From positions 1 through 41,004 of the IMG/VR virus record IMGVR_UViG_3300045282_000110: DNA of 41,004 nt; one strand, 5' to 3'. The notes below the pieces were generated by a model. It saw nothing but the letters and a program-made list of their open reading frames with translations, was not told the DNA's origin and did no database searches. Made by a program: the position numbers and the translations under genes. Positions 38,160 to 41,004 of this stretch are shown one piece after another (position 1 is the first letter of the stretch; each line of letters begins with the position of its first letter). The DNA is from a virus.

Positions 38160-38395
38160 GCCTGCTGCTGCTGTACCGGCCTCGCGTCAAGGTACGCGTC
38201 ACGGTGACGGGTGGCGGGGCTTGGTTCCCGCTCACCGACCGCCAGGTTCGCGAGCATCGGCAACGCCATGAGCATCATCCCCCCCGCCAACCTGAGAAGA
38301 AGCGGCTCCCTGCGAAGCCTCCCGTCGAAACGCCTGTGCCCGTCGTGCTGGCGGAGGATGAGGCGTTGATGCTGGTCATGTTTGGACTGCTCTAG
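38156..38395 (+). CDS. Small basic protein (79 aa)
   Basis: TTG 38156 overlaps the methyltransferase stop. It is Arg/Pro/His/Val-rich (RPRVKVRVTVTGGGAWFPLT, then HPPRQPEKKRLPAKPPVETP) with a hydrophobic tail (LAEDEALMLVMFGLL). It may be a small head-region protein, and no family is known. The tail overlaps the next ORF by 14 bases. Confidence 0.5.
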   Translation: MSLLLLYRPRVKVRVTVTGGGAWFPLTDRQVREHRQRHEHHPPRQPEKKRLPAKPPVETPVPVVLAEDEALMLVMFGLL

Positions 38396-38555
38396 CCATG
38401 CCGACTCTGGCCGTCAGCAATGGCTTGCATGGGCAGGCCGCGCCAACCACACCTCCCCTCGTGGAGCGGGCGGCGCGGCACAACCCACCATCGCTTGGCC
38501 TCCGAAAACGCCCAAGGCGATCAGTGATCCTTGGCCGTGGGACATGCTGCGATGA
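38382..38555 (+). CDS. Short Trp/Pro-rich ORF in a +1 frame
   Basis: 57 aa from TTG 38382: QQWLAWAGRANHTSPRGAGG, then AQPTIAWPPKTPKAISDPW and PWDMLR. It has real-protein character (Trp clusters) and fills 38396-38551, where no other convincing ORF lies. The stop overlaps the next ATG (ATGA). It is in a different frame from the preceding gene with a 14-base overlap. A weak ATG-start ORF at 38398 is the rival reading. Confidence 0.5.
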   Translation: MDCSSHADSGRQQWLAWAGRANHTSPRGAGGAAQPTIAWPPKTPKAISDPWPWDMLR

Positions 38556-38788
38556 ATGACGATCTGCAGCTGCTGATCAGCCGGCTCGACATGCTGCCGG
38601 AATGGCACGCCCTCGAACAGCACCTGGAAGCGAAACGCGGCACCCTGATCCGGCAATTGATCCATGGCGATTTGTCGTGGGATGCGTATCTGCGCGTGTC
38701 AAGCGAGATTCGCGGCCTCGAGACGATCCTGATCGCACCATCCACCCCGACGCCGAAGCGGCCAGTTTCGGTGACCGGCCGACACTAG
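38552..38788 (+). CDS. Small protein before the scaffold gene
   Basis: 78 aa from ATG 38552, coupled to the upstream ORF. It is a helical product (LLISRLDMLPEWHALEQHLE, LSWDAYLRVSSEIRGLETIL) with a polar tail. It may be a small head-assembly partner, and the function is unknown. The scaffold start follows nine bases after its stop. Confidence 0.6.
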   Translation: MNDDLQLLISRLDMLPEWHALEQHLEAKRGTLIRQLIHGDLSWDAYLRVSSEIRGLETILIAPSTPTPKRPVSVTGRH

Positions 38789-38797
38789 GAGCCAGAA

Positions 38798-39733
38798 GTG
38801 TCCGATATCGCCGACCAGTTCCCCGAAGGAACCTTCAGGGACCCCGACACGGACGAAGAGGACGTCGCCGAAGAGGAGGAGGCGCCTGATACCGCCGACG
38901 TCGGTGATGAGGGTGTTGATGATGGTGAGGAGGGGGATGGTGCGGCTGCTGAGGCGCCGCTGATCTTCGGGAAGTACAAGACGATCGAGGATGCCGAGAA
39001 GGCGCACAAGGAGCTCGAACGCCAGTTCCACGAATCCCGCCAGCAGCCACCCGAACCAGACGAAGAGGAAGCTCCGCAGGATGAGGATCCGTTCGGCGTC
39101 TGGGGATCCGTGCTCGGCGCCGATGACGCACAGCCACTGGCGGAGATCATCATCCAGGAGCCCGCCCGGGCGCAGGAGGTGATCGAGTGGGTGACCGAGA
39201 ACCAGCACGAGTTCGGGTATCGCGGACCCCAGGTCGTCTCGCAGCTGTTCGCGTTATGGCAGGCACAGGATCCCGTCGCAGCCACCGATTGGCGCGTTGA
39301 GACGATCATCGCCGCCAGGGCGGAGGAGATGGAAGCGTCGTATGCGCAGCACCTCGAGCCACTCCAGTCGGCGCATACGCAGCAGATGGTGCAAGCCACC
39401 ATCGCCAGGTTCGCGAACGAGTATCCGAACGCGACCGAGTACCTGCCGAAGGTGATGGAGCGACTCCAGACACCCGACGTGCAGAACGTGATCGCGCAGG
39501 ACCCGGCGTACCAGACGGATCCAGAGAAGATGTTCGGCCTCCTGCAGGCAGCGATGAGCCAGATCGCTTTGGAGGAGTGGCAAACCAACATGCGGCTCGC
39601 AGCCAATGACGCCGGCCAGGCGTCGGAGACACCTGCGAAGAAGCCGCGCACCCAGGCGCGATCAAGCGTCGCGAAGCCGCCTCCCGACGAGACGGTCGAC
39701 ATGTTCCCCGCCGGCACGTTCCGCGCGGGCTAG
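38798..39733 (+). CDS. Capsid scaffolding protein
   Basis: 311 aa with CTAGGAGCCAGAA before GTG 38798. The N-terminal 50 residues are almost all Asp/Glu (DTDEEDVAEEEEAPDTADVG), followed by IFGKYKTIEDAEKAHKELER, then extended helices, as in podovirus scaffolds such as P22 gp8, and a Lys/Arg/Pro-rich tail. The motif FPEGTFR near residue 8 recurs as FPAGTFR at the very C-terminus. It directly precedes the capsid gene, as expected. Confidence 0.8.
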   Translation: MSDIADQFPEGTFRDPDTDEEDVAEEEEAPDTADVGDEGVDDGEEGDGAAAEAPLIFGKYKTIEDAEKAHKELERQFHESRQQPPEPDEEEAPQDEDPFGVWGSVLGADDAQPLAEIIIQEPARAQEVIEWVTENQHEFGYRGPQVVSQLFALWQAQDPVAATDWRVETIIAARAEEMEASYAQHLEPLQSAHTQQMVQATIARFANEYPNATEYLPKVMERLQTPDVQNVIAQDPAYQTDPEKMFGLLQAAMSQIALEEWQTNMRLAANDAGQASETPAKKPRTQARSSVAKPPPDETVDMFPAGTFRAG

Positions 39734-39815
39734 GACACCTCGCAAGGCCAGCTCGAGCCCTAGCAACGAACGCCATCACCCACACGAATCCCAGAAAGGC
39801 TTACGGAACCACCTG

Positions 39816-40997
39816 ATGGCAACCATTGCTACCGGAGTCGTGTCCGACAACACGATTACCGCGAACCAGCGCGTGATCGACATGAGCGACTACATCAACC
39901 TGCTCGAGGATGACGCCGCTCCGTTCACCCGCTTCCTGAACCGCGTCAACAAGCAGACGTGCTTCAGCCAGAAGAAGGAGTGGCTCAGCGACGAGCTGAT
40001 CCCGCGCCTCACCGCGCTCGCCGCGACCGCCGCGTCGGCGGACACCACGATCGGTCTGACTGCCGGTACCGGCCAGTATTTCCGGGTCGGCGATGTGCTG
40101 CGGATCGCGACGACCGGAGAGAACGTCGCGGTCACCGCGATGGCGACGGACACCGCCGGCGTGACACGTTCCCTCGGCGGCGTCAACGCCGCGACGGCCG
40201 CGTCGGGTGTTGATGTCGTGTATATCGGCAACGCTGCGCTTGAGGGTGCCACGATCGGCACGCTGAAGCAGACGAAGCTGACCGCGAACTTCAACTACAC
40301 CCAGATCCAGCGGCACCCGTTCGGCGCCACCAACACCCTCGCAGCCTCGCAGCTGTACGGCGGGCCGGACATGAAGCGGGAGCGGAAGAAGAAGCTGCTC
40401 GAGCACCTGATCGCGTGGGAGCACACGTTCTTCTGGGGCCAGCGTGACCTGTTCACCGGCGGCACCCAGCCGCAGGGGTTCGCCGGCGGCCTGACCGACT
40501 TCATCGTCACCAACATCACGTCGGCCGGATCGAACGCGCTCACCCAGACCGCGTTCGAGACGTTCCTGCGCACCGGGTTCCGGTTCGGATCGAGGAACAA
40601 GGTGCTGTTCTGCAGTCCGCTGATCATGAGCGGCCTCTCGTCGTTCCCGATGGGCAAGCTCGCACCACCCAATCCGGACATCTCCAAGTGGGGCGTCCAC
40701 GTCCAGCAGTACCAGAGTGGTGCCGGCGACGTCGTCGATGTCGTGAACATGCGGGAATGGGCCGACTACTCGACCAACCTCACCCAGTTCGGCGGGTGGG
40801 CGTTCCTGGTCGACATGACCGACGTGTACATGTGCACACTCGAGGGGAACGGCATCTCGCGCGACACGAAGCTGTACGAGAACCGGCAGGCACCCGACGA
40901 GGACAGCGTGAAAAGCGAATACCTGACGGAGGCGACGCTGCTCGTCGGCAACGAGAAGAACCACGCCATCCTGAAGGCCGTGACGGCGTATAGCTGA
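39816..40997 (+). CDS. Major capsid protein (SU10/DUF5309-like, HK97 fold)
   Basis: 393 aa from ATG 39816. The start and core match the SU10-like capsid family: APFTRFLNRVNKQT, KKEWLSDELIPR, then ANFNYTQIQRHPFGATNT, IAWEHTFFWGQRDLF and ISKWGVHVQQYQSGAGDVVD near the end. The 82 bases between scaffold stop and this start contain no clear promoter; AGAAAGG lies about 20 bases upstream, too far for a standard ribosome site. The last 39 codons are repeated at the window start because the genome is circular. Confidence 0.85.
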   Translation: MATIATGVVSDNTITANQRVIDMSDYINLLEDDAAPFTRFLNRVNKQTCFSQKKEWLSDELIPRLTALAATAASADTTIGLTAGTGQYFRVGDVLRIATTGENVAVTAMATDTAGVTRSLGGVNAATAASGVDVVYIGNAALEGATIGTLKQTKLTANFNYTQIQRHPFGATNTLAASQLYGGPDMKRERKKKLLEHLIAWEHTFFWGQRDLFTGGTQPQGFAGGLTDFIVTNITSAGSNALTQTAFETFLRTGFRFGSRNKVLFCSPLIMSGLSSFPMGKLAPPNPDISKWGVHVQQYQSGAGDVVDVVNMREWADYSTNLTQFGGWAFLVDMTDVYMCTLEGNGISRDTKLYENRQAPDEDSVKSEYLTEATLLVGNEKNHAILKAVTAYS

Positions 40998-41004
40998 TCG
41001 GCTC
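40878..41004. repeat. Terminal direct repeat, right copy
   Basis: Identical to bases 1-127. It covers the end of the capsid gene, its TGA (40995-40997) and TCGGCTC. Together with the left copy it shows that the sequence closes into a circle. Confidence 0.95.

Overview
The window reads as one complete circular phage genome of about 40.88 kb. The first 127 bases (1-127) recur exactly as the last 127 (40878-41004), and the break lies inside the major capsid gene, so the ends are an artefact of linearising a circular assembly. Gene packing is very dense (ATGA, GTGA and TGATG stop/start overlaps almost throughout), GTG and TTG starts are common, and base composition is clearly GC-rich. A promoter at 18235-18263 fits the loose actinobacterial pattern TTGACN-17-TANNNT. 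An actinobacterial or other high-GC host is therefore plausible, but this is inference. There is no long tape-measure gene. Instead there is a P22/T7-like tail set (adaptor-like protein, beta-rich 626-aa stabilisation/nozzle-like protein, three internal-virion-like proteins), which points to a short-tailed (podovirus) particle. A tyrosine integrase, an excisionase-like protein and two divergent XRE regulators mark it as temperate.

Layout in circular order. Packaging and head: terS, terL and small accessory genes, an ATP-grasp enzyme, portal, a small beta-rich protein, a repeat-built fibre-like protein, a GT-A glycosyltransferase, a SAM methyltransferase, small proteins, scaffold and major capsid protein (27.9-41.0 kb). 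Then comes a sugar-enzyme pair (NAD-dependent epimerase and a GT2-GT4 fusion), two Cys-rich proteins, the adaptor, tail and ejection proteins, and a two-domain SLT/M23 hydrolase (0.2-14.2 kb). The lysis region (14.2-17.6 kb) carries a small minus-strand membrane gene, a membrane/coiled-coil protein, a membrane-anchored collagen-like protein, a secreted transglycosylase, a holin-like protein, an NlpC/P60 endolysin and several tiny membrane proteins. The immunity region (17.7-18.6 kb) holds two divergent XRE genes around an operator-like cluster of GACTA repeats. The early region (19-27.6 kb) has a protein with an SSB-like acidic motif, an HNH protein, a Cas4/RecB-like nuclease, Xis, the integrase (minus strand), MT-A70 and C5 DNA methyltransferases, a small protein with a clamp-binding-like motif, a RuvC-like resolvase, a replication-initiator-like protein, and a sigma-region-4-like protein just before the packaging genes.

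The clearest unannotated structure is a run of 11-bp direct repeats (about seven to eight units, 26514-26601) in the 3' end of the replication-initiator gene and beyond its stop. It is best explained as an iteron-type replication origin inside the initiator gene. The most unusual gene content is a set of carbohydrate/small-molecule enzymes spread through the virion operon: epimerase, two-domain glycosyltransferase, second glycosyltransferase, SAM methyltransferase and ATP-grasp ligase. They may form a pathway that decorates virion or host-surface components.

All functional calls come from reading motifs by eye. No database search was run.
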